DNA of 64,000 nt from Gordionus sp. m RMFG-2023 (lineage: Eukaryota > Nematomorpha > Gordioida > Chordodea > Parachordodidae), in NCBI RefSeq assembly GCF_954871325.1, contig NC_088775.1, positions 9,649,561 to 9,713,560 of the forward strand, written 5' to 3'. Shown in pieces: positions 12,193 to 24,082 of this stretch. Numbering within the stretch: position 1 is the stretch's first letter; each line of letters begins with the position of its first letter. Below the pieces are notes generated by a model that was not told where the DNA came from, did no database searches, and saw only the letters and a program-made list of their open reading frames with translations. A program made the translations under genes and the position numbers.

Positions 12193-14760
12193 TAGGCCTA
12201 TTCAAAAATAATTCGAATATTCGATTCGATTCGAATAATTCGAATCTAATCGAATAATTACGAATAATAAATTATTTGTTTTATCTGAATACGAATAATC
12301 ATTTATTCGATTCGAATAAAACGAATTATTCGAATAAAACGAATTATTCGAATAAAACGAATTATTCGTAATATTTAATAAATTGTTTAATAAATCTAAC
12401 ATTTGTCATTTCTATTTGTTGACCTGCCAATCGTACAGGTGATGTGTTTGTGTTTATAAAAATTCTAGCACAAATTTAAAAATTTCTGAAGTGAAAATTT
12501 AAATTTTTATTTGCCACATTTTTTGAATCTCACGAAAAGTTTATTTTTTGAATCTCATAATAAATTATATTAAAAATTACACAAACCAGAGGTACATAAA
12601 AATATATCACATTTCTACAATAATTATTGTTAGCTAGCCTAATTATGTTAGAGGAGAATGCTTCTGATGAAATTATGCTTGATGTTGAAGATGAGAAAAT
12701 TTCCTCACAAAAGAGAGCAATCATATGGGATCAATATCAAATCCTTAAAGATAGTGAAAAGGCTGCTTGCGATCATTGCAAGAGTATTATAAAATGTAAA
12801 GGCAAAACAACATCTCCTCTTATTAATCATTATAATAGGTTTCATTCACACCTTAGTAAAAAAAATAATAAAATTGACATTTTTTTTAAAGTTTACACCA
12901 AATTCTTCAAAAAAAATTAATTTTAAGGATAATTTATTAAAATTATTTATAAATCATAATATTCCTTTTAAAATTATTAATTCTAATGATTTTAAAAATT
13001 TTATAAGTGATCTTGATTGTTCTGTAAAATCAATATGCTCCAATACTCTTAAATTGCACATGTATAATACATTTGCAGAAAAAGAACAATTGGTAAAGGA
13101 AATAATATCTAAAAATATAAGTCATATTAATTTTTCATCTGACATTTGGACTAGCCCAACACAGGTTCCTTTTTTAGGATTAACAGCCCATTTTATTGAT
13201 GATAATTTTAAAATAAATAACATAATTTTGGATGTCAGTCCAATAAATGAAACACATTCAGGTGAAAATATATTAAAACCTTTGTCAAAATAATTAAAAA
13301 TTATAATTTAGAGAATAAAATTTTTTATATAACTTTAGATAATGCTACTAATAATAAAACATTTATTGATACATTTTCTTTAAAATATCCCTTAATAAAA
13401 ATAGGGCACACCCGATGCTTTGCCCATGTAATTAATTTAATATCCAAATAAATTTTAAAAATTTTAGACCCTTCAATTCTAAAACTAAGAAACATTATTA
13501 GAATGATTCGTAATTTCCCTCAAAAATTAAATTTAATAAAAAATATATGTAGTTCCCTACATGCTCACCTAAATTTTTTAAAACCAAAATTGGATTGTGA
13601 AATAAGGTGGAATAGCACCTATCAAATGATTGAAAGGGGCTTATTGTTAAAGCCTAGTTAATGAAGTAATAACTAACATTAAAATTCTTCAAGAAAAACG
13701 AATATCAGAGGTAAACTAAAATTTATAATTAGGTAATAATATAATACTTTGATAACATATAGGAAGAATGGGAGGATCTTATAAAAATTAAAGCTATACT
13801 ATTGCCTTTATATGAAACTACAAATAGGTATGTGGGGAGAATTATCCTACTTATAATTTGGTTATACCTTATTATATTTTAATTCTTGAACATCTAAAAA
13901 ATGAAAAACCTGGTTTCCATAAATCATTTAACAATAGTTTCAAAGTAGCATGTGATAAATTATTGGGCTATTATAATTTAACTGCCGATGATGCAATAAT
14001 AACCACAATATTAGATCCCAGGCTTAAAGTGGAATATTTTAAATCAATATCTGTTGATTATGATATTGATATATCCAAGTTAATGGACAAATTTAAAGAG
14101 ATTTACAATAGATATACAGGTATTTAATTTACCCCCATTTAAATATGATTTTATTTTATAAGCTCATAATTATAACTGTCAAACAAATAAGGATAAAATT
14201 CAACAAAACAGGCTAGAAATTGTTTTTAAACAAAATAATATTCAACTGTGTGAAATAGATTTTTATCTGAGTGAACCAAGAGCAAATAATGATACTGACC
14301 CGTTAATGTGGTGGAAGGCAAATGCATATCGGATCCCCATACTCTCGAAAATGGCAAGGGATTATCTATCTACACAAGGAACATCAACTGCTTGTGAAAG
14401 GCTTTTCTCAGTTGGAACTAATTTATTGTCAAAAAACCGCATGTCATATAAGGAAGAAAATATAACAAAAACTCTTTGCCTTAAAAATTGGCTTAAATTA
14501 TAAATTAAATTAATAATATATATTTTAATTTTGTTTATAACTTGATTATATATTATTTATTATCAGATTATTGATTACATAATTATTATAATTATTATAA
14601 TTTTAAAATCAAATTTGTAAATTAAAATATTTGTCAATATATTTGAGTACGATTTATTTTATTAAAAAAATTAATTCGAATCGAATACAAATAGTAAATT
14701 TTATTATTTGTACGAATTCAAATAGTAAATTATTCGATTCGAATTCGTTTTTTAATACTA
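12193..14760 (+). mobile_element. element E: hAT transposon inserted in B
   Basis: A 2568-bp element bounded by an exact 8-bp duplication TTTCAAAT (12185-12192 and 14761-14768). Both ends start TAG and run into ATTCGAATCG-rich arms, so they form imperfect terminal inverted repeats plus subterminal repeats. It carries a BED-finger hAT transposase gene on the plus strand. Comparison with element C, which lacks it, confirms insertion into B. Confidence 0.9.
12627..14503 (+). pseudogene. hAT transposase with BED zinc finger, decayed
   Basis: Three recognisable parts lie in order. About 12700-12870 is a BED-type finger (CDHC, then HYNRFH). About 12900-13670 is the hAT catalytic core (SSDIWTSPTQVPFLGL with the first acidic residue; later LDNATNNK and CFAHVINL; then CEIRWNSTYQMIERG). 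At 14290-14500 is the C-terminal hATC dimerisation block (WWKANAYRIPILSKMARDYL, then STACERLFS). The frame moves by +1 near 12895 and again near 13290, a TAA interrupts at 13449, and short AT-rich gaps around 13680-13850 and 14128-14290 may be introns. Usual hAT transposases are 550-700 residues, which this span fits. It is probably no longer functional, unless some of the breaks are unrecognised splices. Confidence 0.85.
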
Positions 14761-15055
14761 TTTCAAATAATATATTTAGGAATAGGTAAGATAATTTAAT
14801 TTAAAAATAAATATACAGGTGATTAGTCATTTTGAACTCGGCTAATTACAATATTAAATATGTTAGTTCAATTTGATTATATTTATTTAATTAGGGTTAT
14901 ATAATAATTTAAATAATAATAGTCAATTAAGCTTCACTGTTAATGCTAAGTTAATATTTAGTGAGGGATATTGATATTCTATTTTTAACACAGAATTTGA
15001 TTGCAAGCTGACATAGTGAAAATATAATTTATGTGTATTAATCTAATCTAATATT

Positions 15056-18000
15056 CGGTGGCATAGGCGTAGCCAGGATTTTCATAAGGGGGGGGAAATC
15101 AAAAAAGTACTGGGAGCTTTGCCCCCAGACCCCCTATTGGGTGGGCCTTCGGTCCGCTTTTCACCGGCCTTCGGCCGGGTTACTTAGTCTATATATAGTC
15201 ATAAAATATTTTTACAAATTTTAATAAAAAAAATAAGCCTGGAACAAATATGAAATATATTTTTATTAGTTTATATAAAATAAAAATATAATAAATGACT
15301 TGTATTGTATATACCTTAATATAAAAGCATGGTAATAATTTATTCCAAACAATTATAAGAAATTTATTTATAATAAGTAAGTAGACATATAGTTGATTTT
15401 ACCCTATTATATAGAATTAGTTATAAAATACTAGGTAAAATTCCAATTTTACAGACATATTTGACAGTTAGAGAATATATTACAGTTAATAATCTGACAA
15501 AATTTACTAATCAATGCTCTTAATATTAAATATAGCAACAATATGCATACAATTATTTAACGCCATCTATTTTATTTAAGTATACATAAATTTAATCTTC
15601 ATATTATTTATCCCACAATGTCTTTAAAAGATATTTTCTGATGTCCTTATCAATATTTTATAGTTTTCTGTAAAATATATAATTCGCTATATTGGTAAAA
15701 ATACTTGATTGTCATTTGATAATTAGATATATTGTAAATCGACGACATATAATATTCCACTGTTTATATTGTGCTTTAATATTTTTTTAATTTATGATTT
15801 AATTTTATCAATAGTTTTATAATTATATTTTACTTTTATTGAGATAAATAAATTAAAATTACTCACTTTATAAAAAATTATATTTGATATATTATATTAT
15901 TTAGTAATTTTATAGATCTATTATTAATAATTATAATACATTTCACTTCTGTCTTAAGACTTATCCTTGGCCTATATTCTATTTATTAAAAAACATTTTT
16001 GGTTCATTTTATATATTTATAAATTTATTTTTTCAAAAATCTATAAATTATGATGAATAGTTTTATAAAAAAATATCAACCTTTACATTCTTTCTTTTAA
16101 ATTATTATTTAAGATATATGCATGCATATATGAGGGTCAGGGAGTGGGGAAAGGACTAAGGGGGATATTTTTTATTAGCTATAAATGATATTTACAAAAA
16201 GTGATAAATTTCTGAAAGGGGGGAAATTTCCCCTTGTCCCCCCCTCTGGCTACGCCTATGTTCGGTGGTGTCGCTAATGGAAGGGCGCAAAGGCTCGAGC
16301 CCCCTGAAAAATTTGAATAGCCCCCTGAAGCAAATTTTTTTTAATGGCTCCTTAATATCCCTTTGAACTAAAAATTTTTTTTTTGATTGCTCACTGAATG
16401 ATTTCCTTTATAATTCTATTAAGTATTATATAGATTTAATTTTATAATTTAAAAATTAATAAGTCTATCTAAATTATTCTTAAATGAATACTATTTTAAT
16501 TATTAGATTAGATTAATCTTGTAAATTATATTTTCGCTATGTCAGCTTGCTATCAAATTCTGTGTTAAAAATAGAATATTAATATCACTCACTAAATATT
16601 AATTTAGCATTAACAAGCTTTATTGACTTTTATTATTTAAATTAATATATAACCCTAATTAAATAAATATTAATTGAAAATTAACAATTTAATATTGTAA
16701 TTATTCAAAATCACTAATCACTAATCAATTATATTATTGATATTTAAATTTAATTACCATTCCTTTTCTTAAAATTATCTTCATTCAAATACAAATAAGT
16801 TTAAGAGATTTATATATAAAAGTAAGTAAACATATAGTTTATAATCCTCTATTAGATATAATTGGTTATAAAATATTAGGTTAAATACCACTTTTACAGA
16901 CGTATTTGACAGTTATATAATATATTACAGTTAATATTTTAATAAATTTTACTAATAAATGGTTTTGATAATAAATATATGTAATAAATTGTTTTCAAAA
17001 ATTTAACGTCATCTATTTATTTAAAATATTATTATTCATCCCACAATGGAGGTAATAAATTAGATAACTTTTCTTCTCTTTTCACGTGTTTTTAGGAAAG
17101 CTATTTTTTTCTTATTTGAAAAACAGTTTTGAGTTAAATTTTTAATTTTGATATTATTACAAACTACTACTATTTTAAGATATAATATACCAACTAGAGG
17201 TGGCGACAATAATATATAAAATTTTAATTTCTTTCATGATATCACTCTTGTTCTTATTTTATAATTACAAAATATCTCATCTCTAATATGACATCCTTGC
17301 CGTGTAAATAACTCAAGGTTTCTATATATTTGCATATTTTTTCTAAAGATTTATAGTGTTTTTGTTTTATCAATTTATCTAGCATAATAAATTCTGATAT
17401 AAGTTAATATAGTGAGTGTCATGGCTATGACTGGAAATTAACAAACATCTATTATTTGTGTGGCTATGTAATTTAAGAATATTATTACAGCTGCTGAGAG
17501 CATATTTTATAAGCAATAATGGTCAACTGTGTAGTTGTTTATAATAATCTTTTAGAAATTTAATATCTCACAATAATTTTCTCGATTACTTATCTAGCTT
17601 CCATAATGTCATCCTAAGAGGAAGCTCTAACCAACATATAGTTTTATGATTTGGACTGATCGTTTATCTCTTCTTCAATAATTGTTAATTTGGTTCAGGC
17701 CTATAAAATTTTCCTTATTAGTATATTCTATAAAACATTGTCTAAATATGGTAACAGAGTGTTATATTAGTTTCTTGACTTTTGTCAATGTAAGTTGCTA
17801 ATTTTATAATATGTAGTTTTTAAAAACCATTATCAATTGAGGCATATGTAAATGTATGTATTAATTAACCTTTTTTTTATCACTTGTAATTCTTTAGACG
17901 CAAATTTTTTTTATATCAGCAATCGAAAATATTTTATGCTTTAATAAATAGATTTTGTATTTAGCAAATTTTTAAAAAGTATAATATATTAATATAAAAC

Positions 18001-18076
18001 CCGGCCCGCAAATAGCCCCCCATAAAATTTATTTTAGTTGAGCCCCCTGAGATTGTAATAGCTAACTAAGCCCCTG
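15056..18076 (+). mobile_element. element C: second copy of the B family, inserted into B in inverse orientation
   Basis: An exact 8-bp duplication CTAATATT flanks it (15048-15055 and 18077-18084). The left end CGGTGGTGTCGC is split by the later insertion D, and the right end, read inward, is CAGGGGCTTAG. Without D it is about 1.8 kb. From 16497 to 18076 it is the diverged reverse complement of B's 10698-15047 minus element E, so B and C form a large imperfect palindrome. No transposase frame is visible, so it is a non-autonomous hAT-type element. Confidence 0.85.
15062..16260 (+). mobile_element. element D: hAT-type non-autonomous element inside C
   Basis: Perfect 15-bp terminal inverted repeats CATAGGCGTAGCCAG at both ends and an exact 8-bp duplication TTCGGTGG (15054-15061 and 16261-16268). 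G/C-rich subterminal patches (15090-15180 and 16205-16250) contrast with an AT-rich, non-coding interior. The size is 1199 bp. The 8-bp duplication points to hAT transposase mobilisation. Confidence 0.92.
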
Positions 18077-18149
18077 CTAATATTTAAAATTATATTCAAT
18101 CAATAAAAATTTAGACAGTCTTATTTATTAAGTAAATATTGACAAACTT

Positions 18150-18320
18150 TATAATGAAGTTGCTAAGGTGTTTGATAATAAATTAGGATTACTAAAAAAA
18201 ATGTCGAACCAGTAAAACTACAATTGGAAGAAAATAGAAAAACAATTGCACTGCCAGCTAGAAGAGTACCGTTGCCTTTAAAATTAGTAATAAACTGAAA
18301 TATTTGGAAGAAAATAATAT
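18150..18320 (+). pseudogene. LTR-retroelement pol fragment (start of reverse transcriptase)
   Basis: The plus strand shows words typical of the segment preceding the gypsy reverse transcriptase palm (PARRVPLPLK, KYLEENN). Only a fragment survives. Its orientation is opposite to the gag-like frame nearby, so it is either a rearranged part of the same element or a piece of another. It is a fossil. Confidence 0.5.
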
Positions 18321-19004
18321 AATATTAAATGTCGGAAAGTTAAAATAATATAATATACAAATAATGTCCTTTTAAAATATATAGCTAACATTTTGAATAT
18401 ATAAGATATTCAAAAATAACATATCTTCTTTCCCACCAAGTTATGATCGTCTACCAATCTTTTTATTTACCAAGTTCAAGTTCATCTATTAATTTTCTCC
18501 GTTTTCATATCCTAACTTTATAATCTTCCCTTATTTGTTGTTGGTCGGGATGTTTTAATATGGTTTTGTATATTTATTTTTTTTCTTATTTTTCTTCTTC
18601 CCTTTTAGGATTGTGATGGCGATTCTAATTTTTCGACATCTTTATCTCATTGTTCCCACCATCACTGTTTTATTTTCGCTTGTTATTTTATCATCATTTA
18701 TCTGTATTGGTTTTCGCGATAAAGCATCTGTAAATAGCGCCATAATTTATAAGCCCAACGTAATAATCTTTGGTTTGATGTAACTTGTTTTATATTCTCT
18801 ATATGTTTATTTTAATTCTTCAAACGTTGGTAGAATTAATCTCCACATAATCTTAGTTCATCTAAAGTTTTACGTACCACTACCATTGGAGTACTCCAGG
18901 TTACTCTTGTTGTTGATGGATATATTTTCTTTATTATATTCACGTTACCATTATCATTATATTTATATATATTGTTGATCATATTGATATTTACATTTGT
19001 TGGT

Positions 19005-19500
19005 CAAATTCTATAATCCACGGAAATCCAAATAGGCTATATAAAGCACGATAAGTCAAATTCTATAATCCACTGAAATCCAAATAGGCTGTATCAATCA
19101 TTTTGATAGTGCCCTTTATCATTATCATAAATTCTATAATCCATGGAAATCTAAATAGGCTGCATCAATCATTTTGATAGTGCCCTTTATCATTATTATA
19201 AATTCTATAATCCACGGAAATCTAAATAGACTGCTTCGTGCCCTTTATCATTTTCATAAATTATATAATCCATGGAAATCTAAATAGGCTGCATCGTTCA
19301 TAAATTCTACATTCCATGGAAATCTAAATAGGCCGCATCAATCATTTTGATAGTTCCCTTTATCATTATTATAAATTCTATAATCCACGTAAATCTAAAT
19401 AGGCTGCATCGTGCCCTTTATCATTATCATAAATTCTATAATCCATGGAAATCTAAATAGGCTGCGTCGTGCCCTTTATCATTATCATAAATTCTATAAT
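19005..19500. repeat. tandem repeat, about nine units of 44-75 bp
   Basis: Repeated core AAATTCTATAATCCATGG, then AAATCTAAATAGGCTGCATC, alternating with TTTATCATTATCAT. The units differ mainly in spacer length. It sits downstream of the gag-like frame inside the LTR fossil. Confidence 0.85.
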
Positions 19501-19761
19501 TTTGTTTAAGTTTAACGGTTGGTCTTCGTCTTTAGTATATGAGTATCGTAAACATAATTCTCCGTCGATTAATTGATCGCGAATTCTTAGTTCTACATTA
19601 TCTTCAAATTTGCATCTTCGGGCTAGCTCCTTTATAGTTTTTAAATAACTCAAAAAGAATTCTGTAGGCCCGCGACTTAATCTAATGAATTCAATTCTAG
19701 ATGCCAGAACAGTTGTTTTATCTTTATAAGTTGTTTTGCAATTTTGTATATATCTGCCCAT
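19453..19761 (-). pseudogene. gag-like fragment of the gypsy-like LTR element
   Basis: A 102-codon frame carries the pattern of retrotransposon gag proteins of the gypsy group: SRGPTEFFLSYLKTIKELA, then RRCKFEDN and IRDQLIDGELC. It is a fragment of a gag of normally several hundred residues. It is given as a fossil part of the surrounding LTR element. Confidence 0.6.
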
Positions 19762-20910
19762 ATTTTCTTGGGAAGAGTAATTCTTTTTTATTCAGTTAAT
19801 ATTTATTCCTCCATAAGCTATAAATAATTATTTCAAAGTGACGTCAATTTGAGAAATTTTTTTTTTTATGTGTCTATAGTCGTCAATAGCCCATTTATCT
19901 CATTCATCTTTTATCCATAATTTCTAAACAAATCTATTATTATTTTTATTACGTTGTGCCGTATAAGTCCGAGTAAAAGAATATAATAATTTTATTTCAA
20001 TCCAAGCAAAACTCCGAATAATTTTATTTCAATTAAAAATTTATATAAACTATTACAACCAAAAAAAAAACATAATCAATTTTAAGATTTCGGCTTTCCT
20101 TTTATAGGGAAGCCTCTAACCTTCAAAACAAAATTATAATATAAAAATATATTATTTTATAATTTTAAAACTCCATAATCACGCTTATAATCCTAATTTC
20201 ACGCGAAAAATAAAATCGTATAATATAAAAATAACACACCAAAAAAAATGTTTATTATCATAATGAATCGACGAAATAATATTTTTTTTTTCCATATTTG
20301 CTTTCGTCTATTTTTCCTCGTTTCCCGTGATTGACTCCGTCAATCACGACAATTTTATTTATTTTCTTTATAAAGAGAAATTTTTTTTATAATTCTAAAT
20401 AACATTTAACTTGACCGAAGACCGAAAACCGCGCGACTTTTTTTTTACCTCGTCGCCAAATATTAAATAGAATATGTTTTAAAAACAATAATGAATTTTA
20501 TTTGTAATTCTTTTATATATATACATTTATATAATTATCCAATTTAACTTCTAATAATATGCAATTTGATTAAGCTCGATAATATAATATTAAATGTCGG
20601 AAAGTTATAATATATATGTTACATTATAGGAATAAATAAATTAAAATATTTTGGTTATTGAATAGTAATATGTTTTAATTTATATAACGTACATTGATTA
20701 TGTTTATTCAAATTATATTTTTATTTTTGTTACAATTTTATTTTTATAACTTAACCTTTTTTATATTGTATTCTAATTTTAGTTTATAAAAATATATATA
20801 TAGGTTGTTATTATTCTGTAAAAGTTAGTTATATTAAATAAAATAAATTATTTATTATAGGCTCAACCTTCTTTCTTTTCATGGTGCCCTGGCTCTGGGT
20901 GGTGGACTAG

Positions 20911-21382
20911 AATGAGATGACTACCTAACCTATTGAGATGACTGCTTAACCTATCGAGATGACTACCTATTGAGATGACTACCTAATCTATTGATATGAT
21001 TGCCTAATCTATTGAGATGACTACCTTATCTATTGAGATGACTACCTAATCTATTGAGATGACTACCTAATCTATTGAGATGACTACCTAATCTATTGAC
21101 ATGATCAATGCCTAATCTATTGAGATGACTGCTTAACCTATTGAGATGACTACCTTAATCTATTGATATAACTGCCTAATCTATTGAGATGACTACTTAA
21201 TCTATTGACATGATCAATGCCTAATCTATTGAGATGACTGCTTAACCTATTGAGATGACTACCTTATCTATTGATATGACTACCTTGTATGACTGCCTAA
21301 TCTATTGAGATGACTACCTAATCTATTGAGATGACCAATGCCTAATCTATTGAGATGACTACCTAATCTATTGAGATGACCA
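20911..21382. repeat. about twenty copies of a 21-bp tandem repeat
   Basis: Unit ATTGAGATGACTACCTAATCT with variants (GCTTAACC, GATATG, ACATGATCAATG). It begins just after the left LTR and primer site of the small LTR element, so it forms that element's 5' leader. Confidence 0.95.
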
Positions 21383-21594
21383 AGAATCAAACCTTAGCAC
21401 GTTCTTTCATGCAAAAAGCTTCTTTCTTCGTGGTGTCCTGGCTCTGGGTGGTGGACTACAAGATGATGACCAACACCTAATCTAATGTGACAACCTAGAA
21501 AGAACCAATATGGAGGTTGGACGTTAGGTTATGAATTCTATATTGTGAGACCAATGATGATTACTTATTATTCTAATCCACGTAAGAAGAAAAG

Positions 21595-22030
21595 TTATTA
21601 TAAATTAAAATTTTATGCCGAGATAAAGGCATGTTGTAAATTTATTTATTAAAATAACTTTGCCGAGATAAAGGCATGTTGTAAAATTACTTATTAAAAT
21701 AACTTAAAGTTATTATAAATTAAAATTTTATGCCGAGATAAAGGCATGTTGTAAGTTTACTTATTAAAATAACTTAAATGTAAATCAATAATGGACATAT
21801 TTGAATACATATAAAGCCTTAAAATTTTTCTACATAATAATGAATTAACAGTTAAATTTCTAAGTGAAATGCCTATTGATATTTTGAATTTCTTAGTGAA
21901 ATGCCTATTGATATTTTTCATATTTTTGATTTCATGAATTATGACCAAAGATGATAAAATGCCTTAAAAAATTATTTGCTTAATGAATTTCTTAGTGAAA
22001 TGCCTATTGATATTTTTGATTTCTTGAATT
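21595..22030. repeat. two further tandem repeat blocks in the LTR element
   Basis: Three copies of a roughly 60-bp unit containing TATGCCGAGATAAAGGCATG lie at 21595-21775. Three copies of a unit containing TTAGTGAAATGCCTATTGA lie at about 21855-22020. Both are internal to the small LTR element. Confidence 0.8.
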
Positions 22031-23938
22031 ATGACCAATTGTGTAAATTAACTGGATTACCTAAAGATGAATTCTAATTAAAAATATTACAAAGTTAAAC
22101 CAATAAAAATCCAAAACAAGAAGATAAAACTTTAATTTTAAATATATTAAAATGTAATTAATACATATGAATTAAAAGGTTTTAATCACATGATTGATTT
22201 AAATAACCCTTATAAATAATACTTAATATGATAAAAATGTTTTTGAAATAAAGCTTTTTGTGGTATTATGTAAATTTAATATTGTACGAAATTTAACAAT
22301 TTTATATTTGAATAATAATAGTTTAATTTTATATGTTTATTCTTCGAAAAATCAGTAATAGTTGTACTAGATTTTACATTTTTATATTTAAATGATAATA
22401 TTTTAATTTTATATTTTTATTCTTCGAAAAATTATTATATTTAATATGCAAATAATTATGTATATATATATGATTCAATTTTCAATAAAGTGAGTTAGAG
22501 TGGAATTTTATAAAAAAGAAAAATTTGTTCATTAATTATAGTATATGAAATTAATTATAAACAGAGAGATTCTAAATATTTCTAAATAGAGAAAGGTAAT
22601 ACGATAATTTAATAAATTGGAATTATTTAAAAGAGTTTACATTATATTATTTTAAGTGTGCTCAAAAGTAAGTGGTTAGCAATCGTTATTATTAAAATTA
22701 ATCCTTTATTTTATTCATATGGATTTAATACACCTTTGATTCCTAATTAGCTCTCCCAATACAACGTTAACACCCTGAGTTAAGTTCGGATTTGTAACAC
22801 TTTTGAAGACAAGTGGTTATGTAACATCTTCATTTTAGATAAATATTTAAATGATGTGATGAGATCATTTTCTAAAAATTATCTTATGAAGAATTTTTAT
22901 TAAAAACACTTTTTGAATTAAAACTAGGGTGTGAAATTTAAATTTTTTAATTTAAAGAGATGGAAATGTGAATAATATTTTATTTGCATATTTTAACCTC
23001 GGAATTAAAACGCGAAAAATTAAAACGCTAAAAATATTATATAACAATCTTATTGATTTATCATTCTTCACTTATTTTTATATCTTGATGAACTATTATT
23101 TTTTATTATTCGCAACTTACTGATAATAACGATTTTGAAAAATGATAATAATAACAACTGAGTATGACAAATTCACGATTTGTAAGGACAACATACTATA
23201 TGGATATCAAGCTTACGATTTAACCAAACCTACGTACAAATATAATAAACAATTTGAACAAGCCAACGATATAATGACTTACGGACTTATGAAACATTTT
23301 TATGATTTAAACGATAAACCATTTGGACAACAAACTCTCCATGACTTCTTAGATGATATTGGGAAGGTTTTTTAGAAGAGGGAGAATGTTACATTATAGG
23401 AATTAATAAATTAAAATATTTTGATTATTGAATAGTAATATGTTTTAATTTATATAACATACATTCATTATGTTTATTCAAATTATATTTTTATTTTTGT
23501 TACAATTTTATTTTTATAACTTAACCTTTTTTATATTGTATTCTAATTTTAGTTTATAAAAATATATATATAGGTTGTTATTATTCTGTAAAAGTTAGTT
23601 ATATTAAATAAAATAAATTATTTATTATAGGCTTTTATTTAATATAGGCTCTATCTTCTTTCTTTTCAATATAATATACAAATAACGTCCTTTTAAATAT
23701 ATAACTTAATTTGAATATATACGATATTCAAATATAACATTATTAATTTTTAAATAATAAAATTAAATCTATATATTACTGAATAGAATTATAAAAGAAA
23801 TCGTTCAGGGGCCAATCAAAAAAATTTATTTTTAGTACAAGGGTTTAAGATTCCATTTAAAAAAATTTTTTTTGATTCAAGGGGCTATTCAGGGGGCTCG
23901 AGCCCCTGCCCTCCCTTAGGGACGCCACTACAAAACAA

Positions 23939-24082
23939 TGACACAAAGTGAAAATACATAATGATTTGGACGTGCCATTTTTATGTCACTATTTGACAGC
24001 TAACAAGAAAAAATATCTAATGTCAAAGTTGACACTTATTTTATTTTCATAGTAGCTGCAATATTTATTTAATTTTCACTGA
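23939..24082 (+). promoter_or_regulatory. short interval between element B and UPF3 start
   Basis: Only 144 bases separate the right target duplication of element B from the UPF3 ATG. The UPF3 promoter or 5' UTR must therefore lie here or inside the transposon nest. No TATA box is evident, and an unseen 5' non-coding exon further upstream is possible. Confidence 0.35.

Larger units (their letters stand above)
20617..23668 (+). mobile_element. small LTR retroelement, relatively young, inside the older LTR
   Basis: Direct repeats 20617-20881 (265 bp) and 23387-23668 (282 bp) both begin TGTTACATTATAGG and end CTTTCTTTTCA. The right copy differs by a short internal duplication and a few substitutions, so the insertion is fairly recent. 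A primer-site-like TGGTGCCCTGG follows the left LTR at 20882, and a purine tract precedes the right LTR (about 23374-23386). The 5-bp duplication is ATATA. The interior is only 2.5 kb, mostly tandem repeats, with one short frame at 23142-23375 that I do not recognise. It is best called a non-autonomous or internally deleted LTR element. Confidence 0.85.
18126..23739 (-). mobile_element. broken Ty3/gypsy-like LTR element inserted in B
   Basis: On the minus strand a probable LTR starts TGTTATATTTG at 23739, is split by a younger LTR element, and ends near 20459. It is followed by a primer-site-like TGGCGACGAGGT (from 20458), a gag-like frame (19761-19453), tandem repeats and a purine-rich tract (18437-18422). 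A partial second LTR copy follows at 18421-18318. A short pol-like piece at about 18150-18320 lies on the opposite strand, so the interior is rearranged. B resumes on both sides, with TTATT at each junction. It is a fossil, clearly incomplete. Confidence 0.65.
10698..23930 (-). mobile_element. element B: non-autonomous hAT-type transposon, host of a nested TE cluster
   Basis: The two ends read CAGGGGCGTCGATAG at 10698 and, on the other strand from 23930, TAGTGGCGTCCCTAAGG, a typical hAT-like terminus. They are flanked by an exact 8-bp duplication CAAAACAA at 10690-10697 and 23931-23938. B's own sequence is four blocks, about 10698-12192, 14761-15055, 18077-18125 and 23740-23930, roughly 2 kb in total. 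The gaps are later insertions (E, C with D, and an LTR element with a second one inside). The blocks align collinearly with the complementary strand of element C, which proves they belong to one element. No coding frame is left. The strand follows C's orientation. It lies only about 145 bp upstream of the UPF3 start codon. Confidence 0.85.

Noticed and set aside
12202-12402. Minus-strand frame with repeated Asn/Ser/Tyr
   Set aside because: It is the translation of the ATTCGAATAA subterminal repeats of hAT element E, not a gene.
20911-21382. Possible CRISPR-like array
   Set aside because: The 21-bp units are contiguous with no unique spacers. It is a minisatellite inside an LTR element in a eukaryote.
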